Origin: Neelides folsomi | Lineage: Eukaryota > Arthropoda > Collembola > Neelipleona > Neelidae | DNA length: 64,000 nucleotides | Direction of reading: 5' to 3' | Assembly: GCA_034687125.1 (NCBI GenBank) | Contig: JAQGBZ010000162.1 | Span: 62,001 to 126,000, forward strand | Shown: positions 49,916 through 63,190 of the stretch, in pieces | Layout of the letters: the number at the start of each line of letters is the position of its first letter | Position numbering within the stretch: position 1 is the stretch's first letter | Notes under the pieces: generated by a model | Databases searched by the model: none | The model's input: the letters and a program-made list of their open reading frames with translations, nothing else | What the model was told of the DNA's origin: nothing | Translations under genes and position numbers: made by a program

Positions 49916-52900
49916 ATGATGAATTGGTTCAAAAATACAGCAATGATGGACAAGAGGAAAGAACAACCAGGAACAACTTTAGCTGTTTTTGAAAATCATT
50001 GGAAGCATGTATTCAGCATTATTGAAAAGCACCAGGTTAGCGAATTTAAAGATCGTTTTGAAAAGAAATAATGAACGCAAATTCCTCATTGTGATGTATT
50101 TACATTAAAATTGTCATTTTAGCAATGTTCTGAATATGACTCCGAGCTATGTTTAACTGTAACATCATATTTAAACAAAATGATGAGTTATATTCAAGAA
50201 TCCAAGGAGGATTCCTGTAAAGACTTTTGGATTCAGAATAAGTGCTCTGAAACAGTAATTGGATGGCTTCATTTTCTCAAATTAAGAGGTAAGCTCTTGA
50301 GAATATTTATTTCATATTTATCATTATTTAAATCATATTTATGGTTTTGACCTTTTGACATTAAAGTGTAATAATTTTTTTTATTAAAGGAATGGAACTC
50401 GATCCAGAAGTGGAAGTACAGTTAGTGCAAATGCTTTATTCTCTTTGTGAATTGGCCTCAAAGGATTGGGAACTTTTAGGTTATTTAAAAAAAGAAAACG
50501 AATTAGCAAATCCAATGCTGGGTTTTGATGGTGCCTCGTCCCTTGCTAGTCTCCTTCTCGAATATTGTCTCAGCGCCCATGAGACCAATAGAGAAAAGGC
50601 GAGACAATCCTTTTTATTTTTACTCGAACTCTCCTGCCAAGTTGAAGAAATAGAAAGAAGTTTCACTCAAGAAACTGGCCTTGAACTTACAGTTAGTCAA
50701 CTTTAATACCATCTCTTTTATTATACAATACATGATATTATTGCTTTATTATTCAATTTGTACATACAAATGAATTAAATTTAATATGATGTAAATATTA
50801 TTCTTTGCTAGAATGTTTTGATCAGTGGACTTTCTGCCTGTTTCGCACAACTGCCAACATTTTCTCAAGGGTCTTCAGAACAAATTACTACTTTTGCCCA
50901 GCAATTGCAGTTTGTTGACAAAGTGACTCATGCTGCACCAAAGACTTTTGTTTCTTTAATCACTCATTGTTTTTCAAGTGCATTTTTGGAAACAGTAATA
51001 AAACCGGCGTTGACTCAGGTAATTTATATAACATCCCTAGATCTTAAAAAAAGTTATCATTTTCTCTTGTCATGTTGAGATGTCAATTGTTTGTACTTTA
51101 CCCAAGTTTGCGTAAGTCTTGTAAATTGATTATTTAATTGAAAATATAAATTTTTATATTTCATTTCCTTCAGTATAATCTTTTATTGATTTATTGTTCC
51201 ATCTAAACTAGAGATTGAACTTTAAAAATATAATTAAAATATTGGATTTAGGATGAAGGAAGCCGTAGCTTTCAAACATTACAGAGACAGCATTTCGTCA
51301 CGGTCAGTAGATGTTGATATTCTTCATCTTTTTTATTTGTATGGTTCTTTACCACAAGTCTCTTCAGTATTTAATTTCTTGTTTCATCTTTTAACTGTTT
51401 AACATTAATGTCTTTTAATTAAATATTTTGCATGTATGTTAGCAAAATTACTCAACCTTTTGTACAAATTCTGATAAAATATTTAAAAATGTAACAATGT
51501 TAACCTTTGTTTTACCATGTATTAATTTTGTATGTGGCATGTTCGATGTTAAAAATTATTAATTATATAATTGACCACTATTGAATATTGTGTATAATAT
51601 GTTAATTGACGTTTTATTTATCATTTAGAGCTTATTTGAAGAAATTGGAATCGTAACTTATTATTTACAAATAATTTGTGAATCACTCACTCATCCTTTA
51701 CTCATCAAAAGCCTCGTAGAATTCATAATCCCCGAATTGCTGCCAACTTTTATACAACGAATGAATCACGTTCAGACTTCTGTAATAATTTCTACAATTT
51801 AAACAATAAATCAATCTATGCTATAAAAATTTTATATTTATAATCAATACTGACTTTTGTTATAAATTTTTTTGTTCATTCAGGTGACGGTTTCAACTCT
51901 GAGTTTATTCAATGTATTATTGGAATTTTATTGCGAAGACATCTGGCACGCTCTCATTCTACAGTATATCCTTCCTCAAAATCATCTTATGGTTTCTCAA
52001 CGGAACAATCAAGTTCAGGACATAGACTTTAGAGAATCATCTATTCGATTTTTAACATTTGTCCCTGCCACCCTTGTTGAAGCCTTAGGACCAGACTCGA
52101 AGAAAATGCTCACTGAAGAGTATGGCCAGTACCTATCAAACGAATTGAGACGATGGGCTTCAATAGATGCTATTTTCAGAAGTTCTATTGATCATACCAA
52201 AGAAAACCTTAATGCGACATTTCCTCGATGGAACCTAAAATACGACGGAACTGACGCTCTAATAGCCAACGACCAAATTATTTCTAATGGGAAATCGGAC
52301 ATTGGATATGTAACTTTAGAAAATGAGACGCCAAATAAAGACAACAGTATGCCTTTGAGTACAAATACAGAAGAGAGAAGTAGTGAAGGTGGTGACGAGA
52401 TTGTGCGTTCAAGTAGTCAACCACAATTCACCAACATCTCCCTTGACCCGAGCCAAGAAGACTTAAGAACACCTGGAAGCAGTAGCAATTTCCATGCCAG
52501 AAGGGAATCAATTACCACAAGTGAAGGATATTCGAGTCTCGAGACTCCTTCAGCGGCAAAGAGCCCTTCAATGAACAAAGGATCATTTGGTCCCTTTCTC
52601 GACACCCTTATGGAATTGTTAGGTAATTGGACGAAATTAAAGCCGGAAATTCTTTTGATGGTCTCTGAACTTTTCTCTACTATGGCTTCAAGCCGAGTTC
52701 CTCTCCTCCAATCGCTTTTGATTGATCCAACCCTCATCCTACAGCCGTCCTACGTCAGTTTAGCTTCGCTGCTCAATAGAATTCGAGGAGATTTGGATAG
52801 TCTTTTGCGGAACCTTCCTCATGATTTTGTCCAATCAACTTGGGCCTCTTTGAACAAGGAGGGTGAGGGAAGATGTTCAAGTTCTCATCCATTTGACGTT

Positions 52901-53293
52901 TCCAGCTCCCCTCAGTCCTTAAATGAAGCAATAACTGGGAATATTAAGAAAATGACAGGAGCCATTCAATCAGTATTCCAAAGACGAAATTACTCTTCTT
53001 TTTCTTCAGTTGGGAGAAGCAATACGACTGCGGCCGATACGAGCTGCAACGAAGGATTACAATCGATTGGGGGCTACAACTATAAGTACGATTAGTATTT
53101 GACTATTACTATTGACCTAAAGCAATCTTATCCTATATCGAATTAATTAATTTTTTTATCTAGGTTTGTTAACCACGCTCAAGGAAATAATGATGCTGCG
53201 AAAGTGGTTGTAATGAAAGCCTATTTTTTCACTCACTGGCTTCTTGAGCTCGCCGCCATTTCGAACTGTGGTTGCTGGAAGAGATATGTTTAA
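49916..53293 (+). CDS. FHF complex subunit HOOK-interacting protein (FHIP/FAM160)
   Basis: FHIP proteins join Hook and FTS to link early endosomes to dynein. Eight exons are read (49916-50035, 50123-50288, 50390-50691, 50812-51018, 51252-51302, 51629-51781, 51884-53085, 53164-53293), summing to 776 codons plus stop. The N-terminal helical domain shows FENHWKHVFSIIEKH and LASLLLEYCLSAHETNREKARQ. The central part has TVSTLSLFNVLLEFYCEDIWHA and QYILPQNHLM. After a Ser-rich linker comes the family C-terminal block GPFLDTLMELLGNW ... LLQSLLIDPTLILQPS. These match the FHIP pattern (AL-LF-TLI-L-CED ... GPFL--L---L ... F-LN-----QPS). Exon 5 is a 51-nt exon in phase 0 and may be optional. The final 43 residues (after 53164) are less typical of the family. 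Confidence 0.87.
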
Positions 53294-54761
53294 TTGCTAC
53301 TGATCAACTTCTTATGATCATTTTTATTATAGATATATCTGTTTTAATGATTTTAGATCAATAAGTAATCTCATTAAATATTAAGCGGAAAAAATTTTAA
53401 AGTGACTTTAAAGATTTTGTATTATATTGGTAATTAGCTTGTTAACAATTTAGCTGTTTTATTGAATAGATAACAAGTTTATTTTAACAGGTATTTTGAT
53501 TTTTTTGATTGTTAGTTAAACTTATTTGTTTTCTTTTGCACTTAAAAGCCCCATTGTTAATTTCCTAACTGATTGTTCAAAGTGACTTCGTAGTTATTTA
53601 CTATAATTTACATATGTAGTTTTTACAATATTGCATCAAATTAAGTTTATTTATTTATGTATCTCCCAATTGTTTTAACACTATTTAAATTATCATAACT
53701 CAGGATCATGCTATATCTACTAAAATTACTCTAGACTAGAGTATATGGCTCTAGTAATTAGGTTAGATTTTAGTTTATTTTTAATTATTGTAGTTTAATA
53801 ATTTATTTGTTTTAATTAAGAGCAAGCGATCAAATTATTGTACTTTCAATTATGACATTATTTTTATTTGTGATTAAAAATCCTGCCTCAAAATAATTCT
53901 TTCTGCGTAGCGTAAGTATAATATATATGTACTATGTACAGAGTGGGTTTAAAATCGCTTTAGATTTTTACCTTGTGCATTTAAAAAATCTGAATTAACT
54001 TTAATCCACCCTATACAAGGTACGTAGATAAATAAGAAGAGGGGTGTTCATGTAACATTTATTAAAAATACCTATTAAAGTAATATGCATGTACGATGAA
54101 TAAGTAATCAATGAAAATACATTTTAACTATTTATCTATATTAGATCAATCTGTATTTTGGATATAAATATTATTTAATATTCAGTATGAACAGTAAAAA
54201 TAAATAGTAAAGATTGCAAAAAATGCATACACTTTCATCTATTTGTATTTATGTATTTAATAATAATGTTAATGAAAAGTTACCAGTGCCAGATTGAGAC
54301 AGAACATGGACATGTAAATAATTTTATCTTTACTATAATGTGGACCATTTTATTAAACCATAATTTAACAAAGGATACATTAACTCTTAACCTGCATATA
54401 AGGCAATCTATTTATCAACCCCTTTACAAAAAATCCTTTAAATATATTAAAGTGGACACATTTTTAGTAGTTTTAATAATGACATTAATAAAACAAATAA
54501 TTTTATCCACCTCTCCTGTTTACCTTTAATACTTATTTCCTTGTTGCACCATTTTCCCATACAATAATTTAATAGTTATATGAGTATTTAGAATAGGCAT
54601 GGATATATCTTACCAATTTGTATTCGATTTCTTACATCTAGCAAACGTATTTACCTCTCATTAGAAAATTAATTTAGAATCGATACATTATAAACACAAA
54701 CGGCCAAAAATTAGTTTTAGTATTTTGTTGAATAAGGTCAGTATTTTTGTATTGTTGTAAA
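53294..54761. other. AT-rich intergenic region between convergent genes
   Basis: This lies between the FHIP 3' end and the minus-strand mucin-like gene. It holds a small palindrome near 53722-53760 (CTCTAGACTAGAG) and the decayed inverted repeat at 53939-54013. No gene is supported. Confidence 0.5.
53939..54013. repeat. decayed 75-bp inverted repeat, possible mariner-type MITE remnant
   Basis: The left half (CAGAGTGGGTTTAAAATCGC) and the reverse complement of the right half (TAGGGTGGATTAAAGTTAAT) are similar over about 30 bases with many mismatches. TA occurs at both outer borders. This fits an old short non-autonomous DNA element, but chance palindromy in AT-rich DNA is possible. Confidence 0.4.
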
Positions 54762-56949
54762 TTAAGTATGGATTACATAGTCATTGTCTGTATTGTGTGA
54801 GTGATGCATGGCTGTATATTTATCTATAGATTTGAAGATGAGATCAAGGAGATGAACGATTTCCTCGTCATTCTTGAGTAATTTTTTTCCAAGCTTTTGC
54901 CTAGCTCTCTGATTTTGATTCTGAAGTAAAAAGAGAAGAACAATTGGGATGACAATTCCAAGAATCCCAAAGGCCGTGATAGGAGGTGCGAATGTATAAA
55001 TTCCTAAAACGATGCTCAACACTCCAATTGAGAGAGCAAAGAGGAGAATTAACTTGGTTGAGGAAGAGAGCGTGTTAAACGACGAGAGGAACCCCGATAT
55101 TCCTGCAATTGTCTCATTCACTATTACAGAAGGGTTCAAATCAGCTTCAGCAAGTTCATCAATCACATATTGGAAATGTGACGATGAGGTAATAGGGGTG
55201 GTGGTTGGAATTTCATCTTCGATCTCCTCAATAAAATAATCAACGATGGTTAGGGGTTCGCTCTCTGTAGTCGTTCTTATCCATTGGAAAGGTTGGAAAT
55301 GGGGAGGTTTGGTAGTTGAGATGAGATCTGAATAAATGGTCGGAACTGGAACGGAAATTTGGATATTCGTCTCATTAATGTCGGCTCTATCTATATTTTC
55401 TATATGCTTCTTTTTTGTAGAATATTTCATAGATTGAGATGGATTTTGGGTTTGATGAGGATAATGAATTGGTTTGGCTGTTATCAATTCTAATATCAAT
55501 GATTGGATAATTGATTGAGCAGGACTTGGCGCAGAGGAGTGAAAAATTTGTGATGCAGGTAATATCTGCTGATTAGGTTCTATTGTTGAAGTCGTCGTAG
55601 TGGTGAGCGGAACGGTATGGCTCGCATTATTAGGTATGGAACTGAAATTAAGGTTGAGAGATGATGAGGCATTCTTCAGTGCCGGGTATAAGAGCTTGAG
55701 AATGGCATTCGCAATTTGATCCGCGGTTACGCCGGTCATCGGCTTACCTTCAGTAGTACTAATACCCTCATTAACATTGAGTGTTTCCTCCGCACTTGGT
55801 CTCATCGTAGTTCGCAATGGAGCTTTTGAAGTGAGGATATTCATATAGGCGAACTCCTCCTGCCCAGGGAAACGATCCTTCACATTTAGGATTTTCTGGA
55901 CCACTGCTTCGCTCGGAGCCTCCCCATTTTTGTCCTTCAACCCTTGCGAGTCGATGGAATTGATCTCTTCTGCAGATGAGAGAATAATGTTCTCAACATC
56001 ACCTGCCCCAACAAAGCTCCTTTTGTGGCGCCGTCCACTTTCTCCACTGAGGCGCGTTTTGAGCAACTTGAGCAGATTTTTTAACTTGTGCAAAGTCTCG
56101 TCTGGCTCTGTGTAAACCCTCGCATATGCCAAATGCACAATGGAAAAAAGGGAGGATTTGAGGGCAGTGTTCGTGTCGTTCAAATCTTCCGAGAAATGCC
56201 AGAGATCCTGAAGTTCATGTAATACTTCCTCTTGACTTTTTGATGTGATGGCTATTGTAATACCTTCTTCATCTTCGGGTCTTTGAGTCGTCACGGTTGT
56301 TTCCTCCACAAGTAGATCATTTGAACTGGTTGTTGGAATATTTAGGGTTGAAAGAGTCTCTTGAGTTTCGACAAAAGACATCTCTGTCGCTGATTCTATT
56401 GTTGTCGCCGACGTTTCACTCCTCTCTTTAATAAAACAAATAAAAAGTTTATATTGACTAATTAAGTAGTTGAACTAACCGTAGAATCTTCACATGATGT
56501 TTAATGTTAGACACACATAGTTATCAATCACTCAAAAAATACAAATACAAAAAAATATAATAGGTGCATAATTAAAATTTTATGCCGTTGATTTATAGGG
56601 TAAACACAGATTGTGCTAAAACATTATTAATATTGATAATAAATAAATGTTAGAATGGATTATGGATACATGTATGAAATGTTGTTTATATAAAAAATGA
56701 ACAAAATCTAATCAAAGCTTTTGAAATGTTTCATGTTCCTTTTTACTACAAGTACAGTAACTATAAAAAATATATCAGTAAATACTAGTGCACGTGCCAA
56801 TTCTATAAAAATAGGACCGCAATTAAAAAAGAGATTAAAATTATCAAAATCTTACCAGTAGGGAATGACAGCGAAGAATTTGGGCCCCCGGTGAATAGGA
56901 TGAGAGTGGCAAGCGTCATAATAAATTTCATGTCGACTCTCAATTCCAT
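54762..56949 (-). CDS. Thr/Ser-rich secreted-type membrane protein with furin site and C-terminal hydrophobic hairpin
   Basis: I do not recognise the family. Two exons (56949-56856 and 56425-54762) join in phase 1 to give 585 residues. The first exon encodes a signal peptide (MELRVDMKFIMTLATLILF, Ser-rich cleavage region). A helical region of about residues 80-150 ends at a furin-like RRHKR followed by SFVGAG. A long Ser/Thr/Pro-rich, probably O-glycosylated stretch follows, with NAS/NLNFS N-glycosylation sites. Two adjacent hydrophobic segments lie near residues 475-530 (LILLFALSIGVLSIVLGIY and ILGIVIPIVLLFLL), then a charged tail ending NDYVIHT. A further upstream in-frame ATG (56997) is followed by an acceptor-like AAAG, so the start could also be spliced. 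Neighbours on the same strand have a similar composition. Confidence 0.75.
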
Positions 56950-59900
56950 CTCCTTTAATAGAATAAGAAAACTCAAGTGAAGATGTCCATAACACAAGGG
57001 AAGAAATGATTAAAGTTTTTGATAGGATCAATTAAGATACATTTCCCCTCGAGTTCTAACTTCTGTTAATGAGCTTTCAATATTTAAAGGATGAAGGAAG
57101 CACTTAAAGGATCAATTAAAATTTTGATCCTGATAGCTGAATACCATTGGATAAAAATAGATTTCAGATGCACAAAAGTGTTTAGTCTTTTGACAAATGT
57201 TTGCTATTAAAATTTTTCTTCCAAGAAACGATTGATGAGTTAACAAAATTACACTGATAACTACTGTATAGGTTTAAGTTGGTAGTTACTTTGATTGATA
57301 GCACAACTATTCAAAGATTATTTAACATAATGTAATTCGGACGGAACTAATGTATTCTTAAAATGAGGCCTCAAATCTATTAAATGAAAACACAATTAAT
57401 GGTGCGGAAGGATTATACGAGTATATTACAAATGAGAATTGTGCAGGTACATTGAAATAAATGGGAGATTTTATATAAAAGTGGTAGGATTCGATTACGA
57501 GATGCTCCCGTCTTTCAATTCTCATCCCAACTGTTGTAGGTTCGCTGATTTTTCTCACCTTTGAAATAAAGGGGGATTGGGGTGAAGACAATGAATGGTT
57601 TAAGCTTTTCTCTCTGCTTCAGTCTTCGCGAATTCTTTTCTATTATTCAAGAATTATCACCTGCTTGTCTCGCCTCTGATGAGGATCTCCTGAAAAGTGC
57701 GAGAGGAGATGAAACTTCTTTGCGTCTTTCTTATTCCTAAATCGTTGACTTCTCTACATAATCATGCTTAAGTTTGAGCTCATGGAGAATGTTCAGGGCA
57801 ATGCACCATCGAATACAATCCAGTCACTATACCCATCTTATGAACAATTGAAGGAAGACAAACGCAAACTTCCGAATGAAAGAATTAAGGGGGGTAAGAT
57901 CCCATTTAAAAAAGAATAATGGGCGAGGAGTGTGTGGAGACGGAGGATTATATATCTAACATGTAATTTTCATACTTTAACAAGGATTGAATTTACACAC
58001 GACTTTACCACTCTGTAATGTCTAAATGACATTCAATATGATTATATACCTCTTATATAATTGCAGTAGCAATTGCAAAAATGGTCAGACGTGCAAAAAA
58101 TATAAAAAGTCTAAGCAAGGAGTATTCATGTTAGATAGATAGATATTCATGTTTAATCTCGTGTTTTTTGTGCTTGTATTTTAATTCAATGTGAAAAACG
58201 TCGTTTAACTTTTTAAATCTTTAACAAACTATAAATCTTTTATGAATTTTAAAACATTAGTTCGATACTTCTTTTCCAAAATTGTTGAGATATTCTAAAC
58301 TTAACTAACTTTAGAAATAATAAACTGGAAATTGAAAATATCATATAAAACATTACAACACTAGAACAATTTAAGGCATAATTATTTATAATGAAAGTGA
58401 ACTTAAAATGGTAAAATGTTTTGATGAATGGCTTCTACACATAACTGTTGAGTTGAATTTATTTAAAGTGAGACAAAGCTGTCAAACTGTCAAACTCTAT
58501 ATGGTTTATACCCTCCATAATAAATAACAATAACTAACAATAATAATGGACTCGTCATGGGATGGGTTGAACTCGAAATATTACTTGAAAGTACATATAA
58601 TTGAGCCTATTTAATATCGCCAAGTTAATCCATTCATGAAAATCTTGAATGGGAGATTTTTTTGTCTTAAGTACTTTTCCATTTTAAAGTCATCTTTTGT
58701 AATTATGATTATTGGATTCAAAATCTAAATGATATTGAGGTCGTGAAAGGTGCTCAATTTATCATCTGCTTGTTCAAAGGTGAATTAGATTGAATTTGTC
58801 ATCCACTTTTGTTTAAATGACAGCCTGTCTTTTCGCTAACGAATGTCGATAAATGGAAATATTATTTGCCTTTAACAATAGCTTTACAAAAAAGAAAATA
58901 CCGCAATATTGTATTAATTTGAAGCATTAAAAATTTCAGCCATCAACAAACGAATTCTTTGAATGCGATGATTAAATCTAAAAGTGTCATCTTACTCAAT
59001 GCACTTACATTCTGTCGTCAATATAAAAGTATCTTAATACATAGTTAATATATTAAAAGGTCTTACCTTGCCTTATTGAATTTCTATTTCTAAGTATTAG
59101 TTAAGTATGTGTTATCCGTTAACCAACGTCTGTTCTTTTTGTTAGCCAAAATATTTTGTGGAGTGAAATCATATTGATACCCTCAAGAATTAAAAATAAT
59201 TTTATGTATCGATATGCCTAAAGTAAATCAGAATAAATGCAGTTTATTATGTAAGTTTAATTTAACAAATAATTGTATGATACTTAAATAATAATGCTTT
59301 GTATTACATTTGATATGATATATTACTTATACATAAAATTATATTTTAAAATATGAATGTGAATACGATTTATGAAATGATGTAGGTAATAAATTCATAC
59401 GTAATACTGATATGTAGGTACTTATAATATTTGCATGTTCGAGTTTTTAATGGTAAGGTCTACTTAAGATGGAGAATCCTCTTTGCAAATTAACAATTGG
59501 TTAAAGTTATTATTTGACTTATAATCAACATTTATTTAATATTTATTGTGGAGTATAATGTTTAAGCTCATGCTTGCAGCTTGGGTCATGTCTATTCAAT
59601 TTCATCTATTCAATCATAATAAAATCACAATTGAACGTATACTACACCAATGTAAATTAATGCTTGATTTAATGAATAATGCATTAAAGAACTACTGAAA
59701 AATAAATTCAACGATATTACTCATATTTTTATTTACTATAAAATATATAGATTCAATATTGTTAGAACATGCGTTATTAAATTGTTAACAAATAATAAAT
59801 AACAAATAAAATAACTTAAAATTATAAATAAAATAACTTATAAACTCATTCGTGTGCTTTACAAAAATTTACAGCTTCTTCAAATGATGGATATTCTTGT

Positions 59901-60916
59901 TTTTCATCAAGTCTTAATAACATAAATAGGTATAGTATACTTAACAAAGAATTTTTATGCCAGCTTTTGAAAATTAATATGTTTTTAATTAGAAGATATA
60001 AATATTTTAGGAATAATAGGTTTAAATTTTAAAGTACAATCTAACTGCTGATATGATCCATAAACATGGTTGAATTAAAGAAAAGGTTTTAATATAATTT
60101 TGAAGAATAAATAAGTCTAATTTTACTCATTTATCAACAAAAGTACAGATGTTTTTGTTAGTATTTATACATACTTATACGTAACATAATGTATAATAAA
60201 AATCATATAAGAAAATATTAAATGTAAGTAAGTTGAGAATAATGTAGAATGAACAATTTTAACAATATGCCAAAGAAGTAGAACAGTAAAGATTGGAATT
60301 AATGAGAGAAATTCACAGCGAATGTATCAAAGTGTACTAATACATTAAGTGTACCTTTACATACATAAATGTATGCTTATTAATATAATTTGTATTACGA
60401 TTATATAAATACTGATTAATTTGAAATAAGTTGATGCAAACTAATTAAATAATAAATAATTGGCAATTGTGATATTTATCCAATTTAGTAGCATATATTT
60501 TTTTAGAAATTCATATAAAAAGATTAATGTGGAATGGAATCTTCATTTACTTCCCTAATGTGTCTGTCACAGTGTGAGGCATGTAAGACAAGCTTATTAG
60601 TTTAAACACTTTTTTCTCTTCTTTCCTAAATTGAGATTATGTGTATAGATAGAGAGGGAGAAAAAGAGACGAGTCATGTTTGTAATTGAATGTGGCACAG
60701 TTAAGAATGTCATGAAATAAAATCCAAAGATGAATACCTTAAATTCAATCCTATCTTTCATTATACATTTTGTTGTGTCATCCTGTTCAAGTCATGTATG
60801 TATTTAACATATGAGTATAAGAATGTATTTATGTATTTATCCGGAATTAAAAATTGGAAGTGTATCAAACGTTATTTAATTAGCAGAACTGGGCCTTGGG
60901 TTTACTTTTAATTGAC
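56950..60916. other. 4 kb AT-rich intergenic region
   Basis: The part next to 56950 (to about 57900) is less AT-rich and probably carries the promoter of the mucin-like gene. A TATATAA-type box occurs at about 57470-57480. The rest, 58-60.9 kb, is AT-rich with simple A/T runs. A near-duplicate AATAAAATAACTTA motif occurs at about 59805-59840. No gene was recognised. Confidence 0.45.
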
Positions 60917-62363
60917 CTACGTTCTTTTATTCTTTTTATGATTCCCCTTCTCTGGCTGAGCTGTTGGATTAAAAAGTTTGACGAGAGCCTCTACAAACGG
61001 AGAATACTTTTTCTTCCCATCTTTACCCTGATTTTTAAATCCGCTTTTCTTCTCAGCCTTGGCGATCTCCTCCCATTTATTTCCAAATCGCAAATTTTGT
61101 ATTACTAACTTCCCATTTACGTCCATAATACTTGATGGCAAATCTCGTTTTTTCCTGCCAGCTCCAGCTGCGCCTAACATTGACAAAAGGAATGGAGACG
61201 TCGCCATGAAGGAAATGAGGCTCAACCCAATTCGTGGAATAATTTGGGATCGAATGTAATCAAAAAACGGGATGTTTGTGAAAGAGATAGGGAAGGAATT
61301 AATAATGGCAGGATTCCTATAATAAACTGTTGTTGTTGCTGGCGTGGTCGTCGTTGGAGTTGTAAGGGACAAAACGGGAGCCTGGGTCTTTTTCAAATAA
61401 GGATTCTTTGGACGATTTGTGTTTGTGATTCTGGTAAATGCGGGTTTTTTGGTCGTGTAGCTCGTTCTGCGTGTAGGTGAAGGAGATTGGAATGGCCACA
61501 TTGGTTTCTTGGTAAATCCATCATTATCATCTTGGGATTTCGTTTCGATTTCCGAGATAGGCTTTAATTGGTAAATATTATGAGTGTCATCAGAGCCGAT
61601 AACTGTGGCTGTCAGCTCTTCCAAATGAGGCTTCACATGCTTCATTGGGGGCTTCTTCCCTTTAAGGTGAGGAAGCTTCTTTTTCTTCATCAGTGGATTA
61701 ATTGTCTGGGAAGGGAATCGAGATGGGTCGGTGGTGGATTCGTCTCTTGTCATGTCGATGGTCGTGACGAGTCTTGGGGTGCTGGTGGGAAGACTTGAGA
61801 ACGAAATCATACTTGAGATTGTATAGTCCAAGGGAATCTTAGAACTTTTGTTGGAAAATGCTGGAGATTGGGAGCCGCTTCCACCGCCGACGGCACTCCA
61901 CGTCGTCAACCCTTTAGGAGTCGTTTGGGGTTCTTTGGTTCCTGGGCGTTTTTCCACCACCACCTCTGCCACCCCGTCGTGCCAAGTAGGCCCTACGGAC
62001 ATTGACGTAGTTTTGGTCTCTGCTGTAGGGTTCGCCGCGGGTAAATCCTCTTCCTCGCTGCCCGTGTCGTCCTCCGATGTGTCTTTCTCTCCATTTACAC
62101 TCTCCACTTCCCCCACTCCATTGGCACCCCCAAGGTAGATGTCCTTCTCGGAGGAGCTGTCTAGGATCTCGTCGTTCTTGTTACTAGTGTCAAGAAGATG
62201 GGAAGCCATGGCAGACAAGGACTGGACCAGCGGTCGTCCATTCTCGTCATCTCCCTCCACTGAGAGCTCTTCGGAGGATTTTTCCCAGTTATGAAGGCGA
62301 CGATGTTGTCTACCGGTACTTAAATAGCCTACGGAAGTCCGTCCGTTCGTCAAGTCTGTCCTA
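60917..62363 (-). CDS. Thr/Pro-rich protein with C-terminal hydrophobic segment and furin site (5' end unresolved)
   Basis: One large exon (62363-60917) is open from an acceptor (TGACTCCACAG, ending at 62364) to TAG and encodes about 480 residues of unknown function. An acidic Ser/Glu-rich N-terminal half is followed by a Lys/Pro-rich middle (MKKKKLPHLKGKKPP) and Thr-Pro tracts (TTPTTTTPATTT). A hydrophobic segment (GLSLISFMATSPFLLSMLG) is followed directly by a furin-like RKKR and a basic C-terminal tail. No ATG starts this frame, so a 5' exon ending in phase 2 is needed. A 29-nt candidate exon (62453-62425) fits the phase but encodes no signal peptide. The composition resembles the genes on both sides, which suggests a related secreted or cuticle/mucin-like role, but sequence identity is not obvious. 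Confidence 0.65.
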
Positions 62364-63190
62364 CTGTGGAGTCAAACAAAAATCTACGTTAGTCTCGTCA
62401 TCTCACGAATGAACTACATTTTACTTTTTAATGCTTTTAAGTTCTTTCATCATTGAAACTGACAATTGTCAGATTTGGTTTTTTTAGTCAGAGCAATTTG
62501 GTTAGTCAAAAGAAGCACGAAGGAGATCTTTGGAACTCTCATTCAATTATTCATTATGCGTGAATAATATGAACCCTCATTTGCAGCTTCGATGAATAGA
62601 TGAGTAATCAATCACTATCAATAATCAAGCTATTAATTAAGGTCAATCCATTCATTCGTGTAATAAATATAATTTATTCACCACCATGCCCAAATTATTA
62701 ATTCTATACAAGTACATTAGTAATATATAATCCATATATGTGTAAGCTATACTCTAGTATATTGATCTATGACTATAAATTAGGTGTTAAAGACTTTAAT
62801 GATTAGATTTTTTTCGTTCGTGTGAAAACGCTACTGTGTTAAGTTGTTAAGTTATGTACCTACTTGTAGGTAGTTTTATATTGCACAAAGTAAATATTAT
62901 AAATAAAATAAATAATTTATGAGATTCTCATTATTGCACTAAGAGATCAATTAGTCGTGCGATTGTGAGCAATTAATCACTGAGTGAGTGAGTGAGTGAT
63001 AAATGTAAATATAATGTATTTGTATTGTAGTATTATCCTATGCACCTTACATATCTAAACTAAACTGTCCTTAATATCAAAAACTAAATAGTAATACTTA
63101 ACTACTACCTATACTTATGTGTATATTAATTGTTCACTAATTGCCTAAAGTCTAAATAAATATTTGAGTATTGTGGAAGAGGTTGTTTAG
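62364..63190. other. gap between two mucin-like genes with a (TGAG)n microsatellite
   Basis: AT-rich DNA lies between the 3' end of the last gene and the first certain exon of the middle one. A perfect tract of about five TGAG units lies at 62981-62999. I searched the minus strand for a signal-peptide exon for the gene ending at 60917 and found none. Confidence 0.5.
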
